DNA of 64,000 bases from Trichoderma breve (Eukaryota; Ascomycota; Sordariomycetes; Hypocreales; Hypocreaceae). The position numbers were made by a program, and so were the translations under genes. Shown in pieces: positions 12,511 through 25,172 of this stretch. Below the pieces are notes generated by a model. The model ran no database searches. It saw only the letters and a list, made by a program, of their open reading frames with translations, and was not told where the DNA came from. The stretch is taken from contig NW_026611593.1 of NCBI RefSeq assembly GCF_028502605.1, positions 1,612,001-1,676,000 of the forward strand, in the 5' to 3' direction. Every line of letters starts with the position of its first letter. Within the stretch, counting starts at the first letter, position 1.

Positions 12511-15320
12511 TCATGAACGGCGGACTCGGTTCCAGAAGCGTTTAACCATGTTGTCATCGCTGCTGGCAGCTTCTTGGTCCATGATGGCAAATTGCCTTTC
12601 AATATTGTCTCTGGGGTTGGAAGCTCGAGAGTATGATCTTGGCTGAGCAGATCCGTCATGTGCTTGCCCCTTGGATGACAATGGTTTTTGCCAGCCATAC
12701 ATCTGCTCTTCGTCGGCTCGAAGATCAGGCCGTGTCAGGGTCATCCGCAGTGTCATCTCGCGGGATGATGCTGGCGCTTGGGCATAGTCCACCTTGGATG
12801 GCCAGGCTCCTTCATGGGGCAGTCGCGGCGAATGCTCAACGGGCGGATGATCCAAGCTCTCTGGCGTTCTCGGAGAGACTGTTTCGACGGGTGAAGTGGG
12901 ATCACTAATGAGGGACTCCGCGTCATCGCCAGTTGAGCTATGCATCTTGTCATAAGACTCTTGGCGTGACCACGATCGAACCTGAGAGGTTTCCCTCCCC
13001 TGTGTGTCGTAGAGAGATGGAAATCCAAATTCGACAGCCTCATCAAATTTGTGCGGAGACGCAAGGTACACACGGAGCTTCATGCGAGCTTCGGGATCTT
13101 GGTAGTGAGATGGAGCTGAGTCAGTGGCGCCAGAGTCATCAGGCATTTGACCCTTGTTTGGTGACATTAGAGACAGAGCTCTGGATCTCCGACGGAAGTG
13201 GCCAGAGGGGCTTGGTAGAGAAGGCACTACAAATTGCTCGCTCAATGCGGGAGACGCCATGGTTCCCTTGGTCGGTGGACGGCTCAGTTGAGAAGATGGG
13301 CGTCCAAAAGACAGCTTTGATATAGATAGATGGCGAGGGAAAGGCATTCGCTTCTTCTTTCCTTGTTTGGGACTCGACTGATAGTCATCCAGACGAAGAT
13401 CCAAATCATCACTCTCATCAAGCCATCGGAAACTCTCCATGATTGAATCCGGTGTGGCCTCAGCGGCCATAGCCTGTGTAAATTCGTTGTTGGGCGAGCT
13501 ACTCATGATGGGATGGAGCTCGTGATAAAAGGGTTCGTTCAAATGGCTGCTTAGTTTGGGGAGTTGTGATTGTCGTTTATTTATCTTGACAAACGCCTCG
13601 TCGGTAGCATCCAGTATGATGCTCTTATGGTGTGAATTGGCTGTATTCGATTGTCTCTCTCCGTTGTCCGCTGGTCGTCCGTGAAGCGTATCTGCGTGGT
13701 TTGGGTATAGGCGAGCGGAGCTCGATCGAACGCGCGGCTGTTGATGTGATCCAGAGATGGAGTGATCGGAAACAAGTTCGAACTTGGATCCCGGCTGACA
13801 GATATCTTCTTCGCTTGCGAAAGTCGAGGTCGAGTGGCCGCAGGGCTGATCGGAATGTCCAGCACAACAGGTCTGGGCAAAGCGCAGCCGCTCCAAGGTC
13901 GAAAAATACTGGAGCAAAAAAAGAGAAATGTCAAAATGCTATCGCCCAGAAATAGAATCAAATAAAATAAAAGACATCGGCCAAAGAGACAATAAAAGGG
14001 GCAGCCCAAGCAAGCATGTATATAAGAGAAATGCTATGGGTGTTATTGAGAAGCTAGTGAGGCGACTACCTGAAAGGCGTATCCGTAGTCGGATGAACTC
14101 AGAGCTGTTCTAGCTCGAACGAGGATGGCATGTCTCAACTTTGGAACGAAGAACCATGGCGAGGTGGGGAGGCTTCAAGTCCAATACGGACAAAGCAGTG
14201 ATGCTAGCAGCAATGCTAGTTGGCTTGGGTGCACTCGCACATTGATCAGGGGGTTCCGGTATGAGTACAGTAAAGCGGCCTTCGCCCTGCAGACAAACTC
14301 ATGCCAGGTACGGAGCCAGGTACGGAGCACATACACACACAATGTTGACTCAAAACACACTGCAGTGTCTATGCTGTCGCCAGTTTCTTGACACGACAAG
14401 ACTCCTTCTTCCGGCCCATGCTGGCTGGTTTCATCGTGGACTGGAACGTTGGTTGGCTGGTGACGATGCCAATATCACAATGGAGCCACGTTTGATGGAT
14501 TTCAGAGGAGCTCACTCGAGCTAAACTGGCAAACCACCACCACGGATCAATCAAGCAAGCAGCTAGACATCGCTGGAAGCATTCAATTGGACGCACCGCA
14601 GACGGCCTACAAGCGCCATGGCACCCAAACGAGGTCGCTCGCGGGGCGACGCGACACTAGTGTGCTGGGATGCCAGGGACGGATTCAGCCGTTCCCGCGC
14701 CATTGGCTTGTCACCGGAATTAGTGAGTGCAAGACGAAGGTGCATTGCATTGCATTGCATGATGCATCGCATCCCGCGGTCCAGGCTAAATCCCACAGTT
14801 GTGAAGGGAACAAGACGGTGACAGAGAGCGAGGCATTGGGATGGAGGATGAGACGAAGATTGAGAAGATCGCCTGCTGTTTGGTCCCAACCAACATGTTT
14901 CTGCCAACCCATGCTCTGCTTTCGTCGGTGATCCCTTGAGATGCGAGACAGAGCTATTCCGACACTTGTCAGGCTTTCCGTCGACCAGGGAACCGTATGT
15001 GCGATACAGCCGATTGGCTAGCATTGCAATGGCCAATTCGATCATCCAAGTCAGACAACGCATGAAACCAGCCAGCTTTAAAACAGACTGAATCTGCTTT
15101 TGTTAGGCAATGCATTCTGACGTCCAGATCCAATCAACACCTTGTGCTGTTGGCCCTGTTTCTCCGTCTCATTTCGCCTTTCTTTCTCTTGCCTCTTTTT
15201 ATGCATTCATCTGCGACACAAGCTGGCGGGTCCTGTCGCTTGCCCAACACCCCAAGAGCCTTCTGAAAGCACATGGGCAAAATGTATTCTTGGGATGAAT
15301 GCAGGGACATGCCATCTCTC

Positions 15321-15351
<31 letters not shown>

Positions 15352-15970
15352 AAGGAAAGGAAAGAAACGAAAGTCGGTGTACGAGGACATCGCTGAGACA
15401 ACTTTTCACCACCCGATAGATGGATCAAAAGCAACGATAACAGCATGAACGTGAGAGAAAATAGCCACTTACTTTTCTTCGAACTGTAGGCGGCAGGGCT
15501 TCGAATTCTTCGCTCGTCAAGCTCGTGGACGACGGGAGACTGCTGTAGTATTCGGGCTGAGGCTGCTGCAACAAACTTTCGGGCGGTGGCAGCTTGTTAG
15601 AAGACGAAGGGCTTCGGCTCCGTTCTCTCTGGTGATTCCAGTCTCGCATATGGCTACGGGAAGACGCAGGCCGTTGCGAGTCTGGCAGGTGCAGCATGGG
15701 CTGTCGCGGATCAACGTAGTGACTCTGGCGGTCTCGATGTCTATATGTCTGAAAACTGGGATGGCAAGAGGTTATCGTGTCCTCGTCTTCATCTCCGTCC
15801 CGTTGCCCTTGCATAGGCTGCAAGAACTGAGGTGGAAGCTGCTGCTGGTTTCGTGGCCGACGCTGAGTAGAAGCTCGCCTTAGGCTCATTCCCCTTTTCA
15901 AAGATTTTCCAGTACTTGAAAGAGTTGTAGATTGAGCGCCAGCGGGCGCCATTGCTGATATGGGGGCCAT
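12511..15970 (-). CDS. Uncharacterised serine/proline-rich fungal protein with a 1.56 kb intron
   Basis: Exon 1 is 15970..15473 (166 codons) and exon 2 is 13908..12511 (465 residues plus stop), giving 631 aa. The donor is GTAAGT after LPPTVRRK and the acceptor is TTGCTCCAG before YFSTLERLRFAQ, both phase 0. The joined stretch reads as one continuous basic-helical motif, which I recall as conserved in uncharacterised Sordariomycete proteins. Most of the protein is low-complexity and rich in Ser, Pro, Arg and Gln, hence probably disordered. A second ordered patch, ARMKLRVYLASPHKFDEAVEFGFPS, lies in the last third. The C-terminus is basic (FWNRVRRS). No signal peptide or membrane segment is visible. 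In-frame sequence continues upstream of 15970 but has no ATG. Function unknown. The main uncertainty is the intron, many times longer than others in this window. Confidence 0.7.
14741..14770. repeat. (TGCAT)n short tandem repeat
   Basis: Four near-perfect TGCAT units followed by degenerate copies, inside the long intron. Confidence 0.8.
15322..15348. repeat. Poly-A run (27 nt) followed by GGAAA repeats
   Basis: Twenty-seven consecutive A residues, then several GGAAA units to about 15365, inside the long intron. In the sense of the host gene it is a T tract ending in AG, resembling a very strong polypyrimidine tract plus splice acceptor. Confidence 0.9.
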
Positions 15971-18900
15971 GACTTGAGATTTTGGAGCCAGGAGCTTAAC
16001 TAAGTTCCGGCGTGAGAGGCAAAACGAAAGGCAGGTGACAAGCAGAGCTTCCGCGCTGAGTAATAATGAAAGCACGAGTATTGAGCCAGTGCTCTTCTGT
16101 CTTCAAAATTCGAAAGTGAGGATGGAAAATGGGAATTGTCGGAAACCGCGTGAGGGAGGAGGAAAGAAAGATGGTCGGTTTCGTCGCCAGTTGGAGTGGC
16201 ATGGCATCGCGGGTACTCGTAGTATTAGCATATTAGCATCACCGCACACAGAAGCGCCAGCCAGTGCCAGCCAGTTTCGAACCGTCCAGCCATGTCCATA
16301 GCCATAGCCATAGCCATATTAGGCCCATAGCCATAAGCGACTCCGCGGCCCACGTTGTGTTCCTGGCTTCGGTTGCAATCCCCCTGTCGCTCGGCCGTTT
16401 CTAGCTCTGTCAGTTGCTGCCCCAGATGTGACGGCTGCTCGTAACCCTCTGGAGCCAGCGGCTTTTCCAACGACGAATCCTGGCGCTGGTTCTGGCTCGA
16501 GCTACCAGCTGGCCAAAGCTCTCTATCTTGGCGACCAGGGGCGAATGATTTGCAGTGGAGAGGCCGCGAGATTGTGCAGGCTGGGGTTGCGCAGTTGTGT
16601 GAGTGAAGTCGGTACGGGATTGGTGGCGGATGGCGGGGGCAGTCAGTGCTAGCAGCAGCGCCTATGTAGAGTGGCCTCTTGTATCACGCACCATTGCTGG
16701 ACTGTGACTGTGTCCGTCTGAATGAAAAACTCTGGCTAATACCATTGTGATGGCGCTCATGATCATGCGCGCCCGCATGAGTAATGCAGGAATCACTTGT
16801 CACATTCTCTGGCCTAGCTTAGAAGAGGGTGAATTTGGGAGTTTCATGCACTGTTGACGAAGGTTTGAAGCTCCAACCCCCAGGAGAAGGGATTAACAGT
16901 GGAGGAACAGGCAGAATAACAGGCACACCATATCACAACCACCACCAGTGTCGCCATACCTATCATCAGACAAGCATCTGGTCCTTATTCGAGGCGCTAT
17001 ATGACGACAAATCGGGCAATCAGAATGCTGCAACAGCGCCAGGGCTCGTGGGCGGCGCCGTATCCGCTTCAGACCTAGTCCTCCGCACCATCCATGATAT
17101 CTCGAGGCTACGGCAAGCTAGAAGCGTGCTTATTTTGGTGGCTCAGGGACCTGGCGGGGGTGCAAGCATGGGAACATGGGAACGTACGAGCAAGCGAAAG
17201 TCGTTTGTCGCCAGCCCCTGCATCCTCTTTCTCTCTTTTCATCGGTATCCAGGAACCATCGCTTCTCTTGACGAAACCCGCTCGGCCTAGACGAGGCTAC
17301 AACCGCCGCTAGCACACAGCCCACAGCCCAGAACACACACGATATCAAGACGGAAATTGACGAGAGATTTAGACAGTGACCGATATGGGCCCCTTGCCCC
17401 TGGCGCAATGAGGTTGTCAAACGGTCACGACTAATGGAGGGAATGCTGTGCGACAACCTTGATATGATATGATATGCATCCCTTGCGCGCCACGGCGTTG
17501 CGCATGATGAAATTATGCCTCTGGTACTGCTCCTTTCTGCTGCAGATTGCAGGTATCTCGCATCATTGATGATGAAGTGTCACTGTCATTACCTGTACGC
17601 GCGCAAAGTGCAAAGTGTAAAGTACGAATCCAACTTGCCAACCAAGTACAAGCCATGTGCTTCGCAACACCTCCTCTTAAATACGCTTCACCAGGAGGCC
17701 TTGCATTTCCCACCTCGTCCAGATGCTGCCGATCAGTGCCTCTTCTCATCAACCCCATGCACGGTTCACCGCACACACCGGCCGCTTCTGTTACCTGAAA
17801 GCTCAGCCCATCAGACGGCCCTGGTCCGACGTCTTAATGTGGGGGATTAAGCAGTGTAAGTCAGGCACTCTACTGTGTACGAGTACGGTTGAGCATTGCA
17901 CAACATGGGAAGATACATGTAGGTATTTTGTATCGTGTGGCAATGATTGCGACGCGTTGAGTTTGAGATAGCTCTTCGTCCGGCTTTATTCTCTTACTTG
18001 GCCATCAACATTCAATGCGAATGCCCACCATCCGCGTGTCTCTTCTCTTCGTCCCCTCCATCGATGCTTACAGTCATAATCACAACGCAGCTTTCTCTTT
18101 GCTCCCACGAGGCCAAAAAGAGCATTGACCAGACACATCAAAAAGGTACAGCGAGTCGAGTACCGGGGCTCTCATTTGCCTTGCTGCTATCTTTGTGCCA
18201 CCAGTACTAGCATGGACCCTTTCCATCGGTTGCGCCAAATCCGTGCTATGACGAAGCAACGGCGTTAAAAAGGCGATCACAATTACAGAGTACGGACTAC
18301 GGAAGACATCGGTAACACGTCAGTTAGTCCAGAGTCGTCGATTCATACGGGAATTAGTATGTAGCATGGAGCACTTCCGGCCTTCCAGAAGTTTATCACA
18401 AGGTCCCTGATTGTCAGATCAGCAGTCGATCAACGGCAATGCTCCTCCTCTTCCGCGTTGATGACATCTCTTACGTACTCGTATGAGACACCATCACGAT
18501 TACTCGTACATGATACCCTCTTGACATGTGCATTAGACCCTTTTTTTTCTCCCGCTCCCTTTCCCTTTATATCGCTCCGACATGCTAGGGCGGTCCTACT
18601 CGGTTATAATGGCTTCTCGGCAAGTCTATGGAGTCCTCGTGCAGGGAGTCTAATGAGGTGCCGCAACTCGACTCGCTGGTTACGGATTCCAAGCCGGCGG
18701 CATTTGTTGTCGTCTATTTAGCGTCCACGGTCCACTTGGTGTGATACGTGCATGTATGGATCGACTGACGGGGCATTCGGGCGATATGTCTCGGGCATCG
18801 TGAACACGTGCGTCATGTAGTGTTGCGCATATTCATTTCCCATGATGCTCCTCAAATAGATAGAGTACGAGTACCTTTGTTGAGGCAGCCCATATTTTCC

Positions 18901-19277
18901 GCCTCTCTATAGCAAAAAAAGGCATGCAGGTTCAGGATTCTCGCTAAGCTCGCCTTTCGCACCTCTTGCTACTAAAATAACTCTTGCAGTTATCTATATC
19001 GCCTCAGTTACAGAAGTATAGGAGCTGATCAGAAAGGGGGTTACTGGCGGCCAAATTGAGGCATTGCGGTGATCTTCTAGAACATAGCATATGTAGACAT
19101 CACAATCCAGAATAACACCAAGGGCATAAGATATGCACTCAGACCGCAATACGAGAAGATTGGACGTTATAAAGAGCTTTTACACAATCTAAATGTAATT
19201 GAACGACCTACTTCCCCTAAAATCTTTCGAAATATCAGGAAGTCCAGGTACTCTCCACACTTTCAATATCATCTTCA
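15971..19277. other. Large intergenic region (3.3 kb)
   Basis: Upstream region of the serine-rich gene (-) and downstream region of the D-lactate dehydrogenase gene (-). It contains a CCATAG hexanucleotide repeat (16291-16336), GATAT repeats near 17461, and several TACGAGTA dyads (17880, 18864). Open frames reach 153 codons (16829..17290) but show no domain and no consistent coding bias. I support no gene here. Confidence 0.55.
16291..16336. repeat. CCATAG hexanucleotide repeat
   Basis: About six copies of CCATAG, partly degenerate, in the promoter-side flank of the serine-rich gene. Confidence 0.8.
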
Positions 19278-21293
19278 TTATTCATCAAATACTTTTCCTG
19301 GATTTAACAACCAACTGGGTAATGTCATGTCAGCAGGATTGAAACAAAAAATTGGAACAAAAAAACGTACTGCGGATCAAGTGCATCCTTCAAAGCCTTC
19401 ATGACCCCGATTGTTGACGGGCCCAGCTCCTTGAGAAGACAGTCCTAATCACTTATTAGATTTGTGTAGAGAAAAGTCAGATGAACATGCTACATTACCT
19501 TCTTCCCAATGCCAATACCATGCTCGCCCTACCATGAACTGTCAATAATGCAACAGGAGGACGGAAGAGACGATACAGTCGACTTACTGATACGGTTCCT
19601 TCCATCTCAATCGCTCTCTTCACCATGGTATCGACGCAGTCTGCTACTTTGTTCTTGCCAATAGCATCGTTGGGGAGATAGAACATTGCTTGATGAAAAT
19701 TTCCGTCTCCCACATGTCCTAGCACGCTATTCCAGAGATCAAGGCCCGTCGCTTTGGCCCTAGACTCTTCTGTTCATACGTAAAGAGAAACTGTAAGCGA
19801 GTTGTAATACAAGTTGGGTTGTTGAACTTACCGATCAAGTCAGCCATACGGGATATAGGCACGGCAACATCTGTGCCCCAAACCATGGCACCCTTTGGCT
19901 GCTCCGCGATCGCCGCGAAAAGCGCGCGTTTTCTAGCTGACCAAAGGGAATCTATTTCTTTTTCTCCATATACACCGTCAAAGGTTCTGGCGCCGTGTGT
20001 ACGACATATGGCTTGTGCCGCCTTGACACTGTCCTTCGTAGAGTTTTCAGTACCTGAAAATCTGATCCCACATGTCAGACATACCGATGATTCCATCAAC
20101 TGAAAAGGGGATATTGGCATAACACATACTTTAAGAACAGGGTTGGGTTCTCTTCCCACATCCTACCAGCGGTTCCTCCGCTCTTGTTTATGCTCCGCAT
20201 CTGTTGATCGTCCATCAGCTCCAAAGCGGCCAAGGGGAGGCCTGAGCGGATCATCGTGGACGCGGCTGCCACAGCCTGATGAACCGATCCGAAGGCTGCG
20301 GCGGCGGCACTGAGATTTGTCGGCAGCACTGCTAACTTGAGCGTGGCTTGAGTGATGATGCCGAGAGTCCCTTCTGACCCAGTGAACAAGGAGTTGAGAT
20401 TATATCCGGCTGACGTCTTCCTTGGTCGGTGTCTTGTTTTGATAATGGTGCCATCGGCCAAGACAACTGTTAAATTGACGACATAATCCTTCATCGCACC
20501 GTATCTCATCGCATTGGTTCCACTACAGTTAGTAGCTACCATTCCCCCGATGAGGGCGGTTGGGCCTGGATCAGGCGGCAAGAAGAGGCCAGTGTCTTTA
20601 ATCTCTTCATTTAATACCGTCCAATTGACCCCAGCCTGCACAACAATGTCCATATCTTGCGGGTGAAATTCGACAATCTTATCCATCTCGCACATGTCGA
20701 TGCATATGCCCGAAAAGGGTGAGCTATAGTTCCCCTCCATGCTAGATTTGGCTCCAAAAGGTACCATTGGAACTTTGTATTTGGTACATATCTTTGCGAT
20801 TGCAGACACTTGCTCTGTTGATTGTGGTCGCACAACGGCAATTGGCCTTTCATCCGTGTTTGACGTTGAAATCTCAGAATAGCCGTGATATTCCAGATCA
20901 TCTGGATCGGTGCTCACTGCTTCTTCTCCAAGCTCACGACGAAGCTCGTCAACAGCCTGCCGATATTTTGTTAGTATCTTGATTTATGTATATAGATGAG
21001 ATGTATCTATCCACTCAACGTACTTTCAGCATTGTCTTCTTATCAGCATACTTGGATCGTAAGCTAGACGGCTTGGTTGATTCACCCCATCTTGGTGCCG
21101 TATTTGGGCCAGATACCGACGAGAGCCTTAGTGTAGACGCTGAAGCCCCTCCAAGCAATAGCCCGACTAGCAGATAAGTTAAGTGTCTGTTCCGGTATCC
21201 TTGTGACTGTGTAAAAGATGATACAGCCCGAGAGCCTTGACGTAAAGGCCTCAGTCGTCGCAGAAACAATGTACTTGCGGAGATGGGTCTCAT
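19278..21293 (-). CDS. DLD1: Mitochondrial D-lactate dehydrogenase (cytochrome), FAD-dependent
   Basis: Seven exons give 549 aa: 21293..21024, 20956..20130, 20061..19832, 19769..19588, 19528..19499, 19444..19371 and 19314..19278. All six introns are 54-68 nt with GT..AG ends and the phases match throughout. A basic presequence (residues about 1-35) and a transmembrane stretch (about 38-52) fit an inner mitochondrial membrane anchor. The FAD-binding PCMH domain has VPFGAKSSMEGN, GGMVATNCSGTNAMRYG and GYNLNSLFTGSEGTLGIIT. The C-terminal domain has HVGDGNFH and GEHGIGIGK with the catalytic-site histidines, and ends HWLLNPGKVFDE. The family oxidises D-lactate to pyruvate and passes electrons to cytochrome c, also clearing D-lactate made from methylglyoxal. 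It is divergent from MED16. A close D-2-hydroxyacid dehydrogenase is the only real alternative. Confidence 0.93.
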
Positions 21294-22063
21294 GATGAAG
21301 ATTCGTTTGCCAATGAGATGTACACAAAAGAAGCCTATATGCTAAACATAGGGATAGAGCAACCGCATTTATAGTAGAGGAACTTGAGATGAACAACGAA
21401 TAAAGATACTATACCTCGGGCCTTGGAATCTCTACGAGGCACCGAAGGACGGTAAAGCGGCAGCAATTCAAAGCTTAATATTACATGTATCCAATGGTTC
21501 AATGCTATCCGTGTGGCACTATAGTCTCTGCTTACTTTACGCATTACGTCAACCAACCCCAAAGAGGAGTTACAAGAGAAGAGTCGGCCTCACGGAACGG
21601 CAAGGAACATCGGCAATGATAGCATTATAATACATCGCCGAGGTAGTATAAAGTTGATGCCTCATTAGAGGGCATATCAAGAAAATCCAACTGTTAGATC
21701 CAATTTTGATCCTGTTTTCTCCAGGGTAGGCACATTGTATGTGCCCAAGGCGGGCAGGGACAATCAATTATACCGATATTCATCCGACGCAGCGCCAGAA
21801 TCGCCTTCATCACTGAAACTTGGACCTTCATGTGAGCCTCATCCTGCTTATATGCATTTTCATATTGGCCGATTTCTTCTGCACCCGGGCTTTTGCCTGT
21901 TAGAAACACTTTTCCATGCCACGCACGTATAATAAACCGTCTCGTGTCCGTGAATCATTGCTACGCCTTCTCAACGCGCCTCCCTGCCCACCGTAGGCAA
22001 TTTGACCGCCCTAAGTTGTAGGCTCTTCGCTAGCCTTCACTTGCGCATACACGCATCATTTCA
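21294..22063. promoter_or_regulatory. Shared divergent promoter region, D-lactate dehydrogenase / MED16
   Basis: A 770-bp gap between two divergent start codons, so both promoters must lie here unless they extend into the genes. I see no open frame with coding character and no single regulatory site I can name with confidence. Confidence 0.6.
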
Positions 22064-25000
22064 ATGACGGAGGAAAAAATGCCCCTTATGCTGGATAACG
22101 CCGTCCCGGTCGACCTAAACGACGTGGATGATCTTTTTGGCGATGGCGTCGGCCTGTCGCTTCCCGATAGATCGCATGACAGGCCGCTTTCACTTAAGGT
22201 TGATGATGTGAGAAGCCGTGGCTGTTGCCAGTGCGTATCCGTATATCCCTTCTCCCATCACCATGTCTATGGCTATGGCTAACCGAGGGCTTCAGGACTA
22301 TTGCCTGGTCGAAATCCGGAACGGTTGCAACTATCACGCCAGATGGCCAGTTCTTGCAGCTCCGCTTCTTGCGATGCGACCCGGCTGACGGAACGTGGGA
22401 CCTCAGCAAGCCGACGACATGTGAGCTTATCAAGGGATCTTCTGGCATTCCCCTAGTTCACTTGGAGTGGGGGTCAACCAACATCCCAGAGCTCGCAATC
22501 ATTGATGCGGTGGGAAGAGTTGTTATAGTTAGCTTCTCAATATCTCTCAACCACCCTTTCATCACGAGGAAGTACGACACGGACTCCATCGACGATGCAA
22601 ACGCTGTGGTGGGGGCACATTGGCTGGCAGTAGCGCCGCAGAACCAGCAGGTGAGTATGCCAGGTCTTGGTATTAAGACAACCCGAGACACTAACTCTAT
22701 GAAAGAAATCATACAACATCATGTATGGACCAGCAACTCGAAATGGCAATGCCTATCAGTATGAGAGCTCATTCGTTCACGCCGGCGGGCCAAGCCACCC
22801 CCATTCATCAAAGAGTGCTTTGTTTTGCGTCACAATCAGCGGCATGTTGAAAATGTTTTGGTCACAAAACAACAATCGAATGGAAGAGACTACGATGGAG
22901 CTCGAGAGTGTAAACTCACTGGACGAGCTGGTCACGCATGCGGCTCTTGCTTCCGACAAAAGTAAGGCTTGAGACCAACATCCTTTATATTTATGGATGA
23001 TTAGTGCTAACATCTTGATAGGATATCTGCTGGTTGCTGTTGCGACCTCATCAAAACAGCTCAGGCTGCTCAAAATAGAGATTCAATGGGGCGGTCCAGG
23101 TTCGCAACCCGATAAAAACCCTCTGCCGCAGAACGCTCGACTTAGCCCTTCGCTGGTCGAAAAGCATCTCGCTGCTACGACGTGGCTGCAAACGGGGCCC
23201 GGGGATGCCAGCAATGACGCTTCCATGGCAGAGCTATCTCACTTGCACGTTCTCCCTTCCATCATTGATAATACTGGCAAAAGCACCGTCTCGCCCATGA
23301 TTATCGCCATCAGGACGCGCACGCCCACCTCTGGATCCTATCAAACCGCTCAGACCATCATTGACCGCTGGGAAGCGGTGAGCGAACAGCGACACAACCT
23401 TCATCCAGCCTTTGAGCAGCTGGGAAATCGAAGAAACAGCGAAGTCACAGAGCAGACGGCTTACACGCGGCTGCGAAAACTGGAGCCAATTACGATTAAC
23501 AAGGTGTTAATCAGCTTTCAGCCCGCCCAGTTCGGAAAACTCTTGGTTTTGACCATGTCTGACGGTACCGTTGAATACCGAGATCGTTTCACCTTTGAAG
23601 AAGTCTATGCGACAGAAGATACCAACAAAGTAATGAACTTGCGTCAAGTTGGCTGGAATTTTGGCGAGGAAGGATCATGCCAACAGGTCGCCTTTTCCCC
23701 AACTCACTGCTCCATGGTCCAAATGTCCGATGAAGGGAAAATCAAATGGTGCAAGCTGCAATATCCGCTTGGCGACATTGGAAATTCCTTCCAAGAGGTC
23801 CGTTACGGGGCCACAATAGCCGGCCTGACGGTGGCGGCTGCGTCTGCCCTGTGGCATCAGGCTAATTATGACGACTTGCTCGCCATTGTAGCGCCGTATA
23901 CATCCAAGAGACGGTTTATTCACGACTGGATCACTGAAATTATCAAGGTCCTCAAGATTCAAGTCGATTACTCTGAAGAACTTCACCATGACTTGCTTAT
24001 GAGGAATACGCCGCTTCAGAGCTGCCTGAGTTTTATGAATAGCTTGGGGTTTAAAGGGGAGACCCATCCCAGAACATTTCAGGGCAAGTTTGCCATGATT
24101 GATCTCAATGTGCGCAACGTCGTCGTTCTCATCACCCTCGCAATCAATACACCTGTAACAGTGCGAGAGAAGATGAGTCCCCTGGATGAACATGGTAAGT
24201 TTTCATATCTTCGTGCCCCGAGGAAAATTATTATTACCGGCATACTGACATGCTACAACAGAGGTTGTAGAAGCATTAGCCGGCTGCGCCAAATGGTCTC
24301 TAGATCTGCTGTCATGGCTCACCGACAGCCTATTTTCGCTGATGAATGACAGTGAGTTCATAGCGAGGCTTGAGCCCAAGCGTTTTGGAGAGGTGACGCC
24401 GTATCTTCAAAAACGAAACGACGTATCGCTGCACCTCCTGCTCTCATCATCAAGCAGGAGCTTTCTTATATGCGTCTGCCGTAGGATTGCCCATCTAGAA
24501 TCTCTGAGCGAACGAGCGATAGAATTTTACCGAGGGCAGTCGGCGAATATGGACCAGACGGGTGGCCCCAAGATGTCAAATCCTAAGCTCCAGCAAGCGT
24601 ACCAAAAAATGCAGCACATTACGACATCTAGCCTTGTCAAAGTCGCCGATTTTGAGAAGCTGCTCAACGTCCTCGGCGGAGACGTTCGGCAGGCATACCA
24701 GGCGTTTCTTCCAAACATGATTAAAAGCTCAAGTCAAAACCCCCAGGGGAAGCAAATCGACCTGGCTGTCAAGGCAGCGCAAGTTCAAGTGGAGCTGAGC
24801 ATGCTCTTGGCTGCAGGACCGCCGGCACCCTTCTTGCCTGTCATTAAGAAGTTCTTCAGCAAAGAACTCCCTGCGTTCAGGGCCCTTTGCGACCCTTCAA
24901 AGCTCTTCTTTGCAAACTACGATCTTCTCGGCGTCCAAGACGACGAATCCAGCTTGGCGCGTAACGGCTCGAGATTCGTCTACGTCGACCTGTTCAAAAG

Positions 25001-25172
25001 GGTGGAGATGAAGCTCGGGGCTCAGCAATGGAGAAGATGCACCCGGTGTGCCTGTGTGATGGAGGACGTATTCGGGAGTCGCCCCGGGTACACTTTCGTC
25101 TTGGGACAGCAGCGCAAATGTGCTTGCGGTGGGTTATGGGCATTACTACCAAAGGGAAAGCTGATATTGTAA
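22064..25172 (+). CDS. MED16: Mediator complex subunit 16 (Med16/Sin4)
   Basis: Five exons (22064..22230, 22296..22650, 22706..22961, 23022..24194, 24262..25172) give 953 aa; phases agree at all four introns (55-67 nt). The N-terminal half is a WD40-like region, starting with the conserved RGCCQTIAWSKSGTVA segment across the first splice site. The middle contains LLVAVATSSKQLRLLKIEIQW and the C-terminal half ALAGCAKWSLDLLSWLTDSLF, both typical of fungal Med16. The extreme C-terminus has a cysteine pattern (RRCTRCAC and KCACGGLW) suggesting a small zinc-binding site. Med16 sits in the Mediator tail and links gene-specific activators to RNA polymerase II in the nucleus. Family assignment is firm; the start is the only ATG before the acidic DVDDLFGDG segment. 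Confidence 0.93.

Larger units (their letters stand above)
13909..15472 (-). other. Unusually long intron (1,564 nt)
   Basis: It lies between the two exons of the minus-strand serine-rich gene. It contains a 27-nt A run on the + strand (a T tract in the sense of the gene), a (TGCAT)n patch at 14741-14770, and no recognisable gene. After the T tract, an AG at 15321-15320 is followed by a 61-codon open frame in phase with exon 1, a possible alternative last exon. Confidence 0.6.

Noticed and set aside
16829..17290. 153-codon open frame in the 3.3 kb gap
   Set aside because: No recognisable family, mixed codon use, and neighbouring frames equally open; kept as chance.
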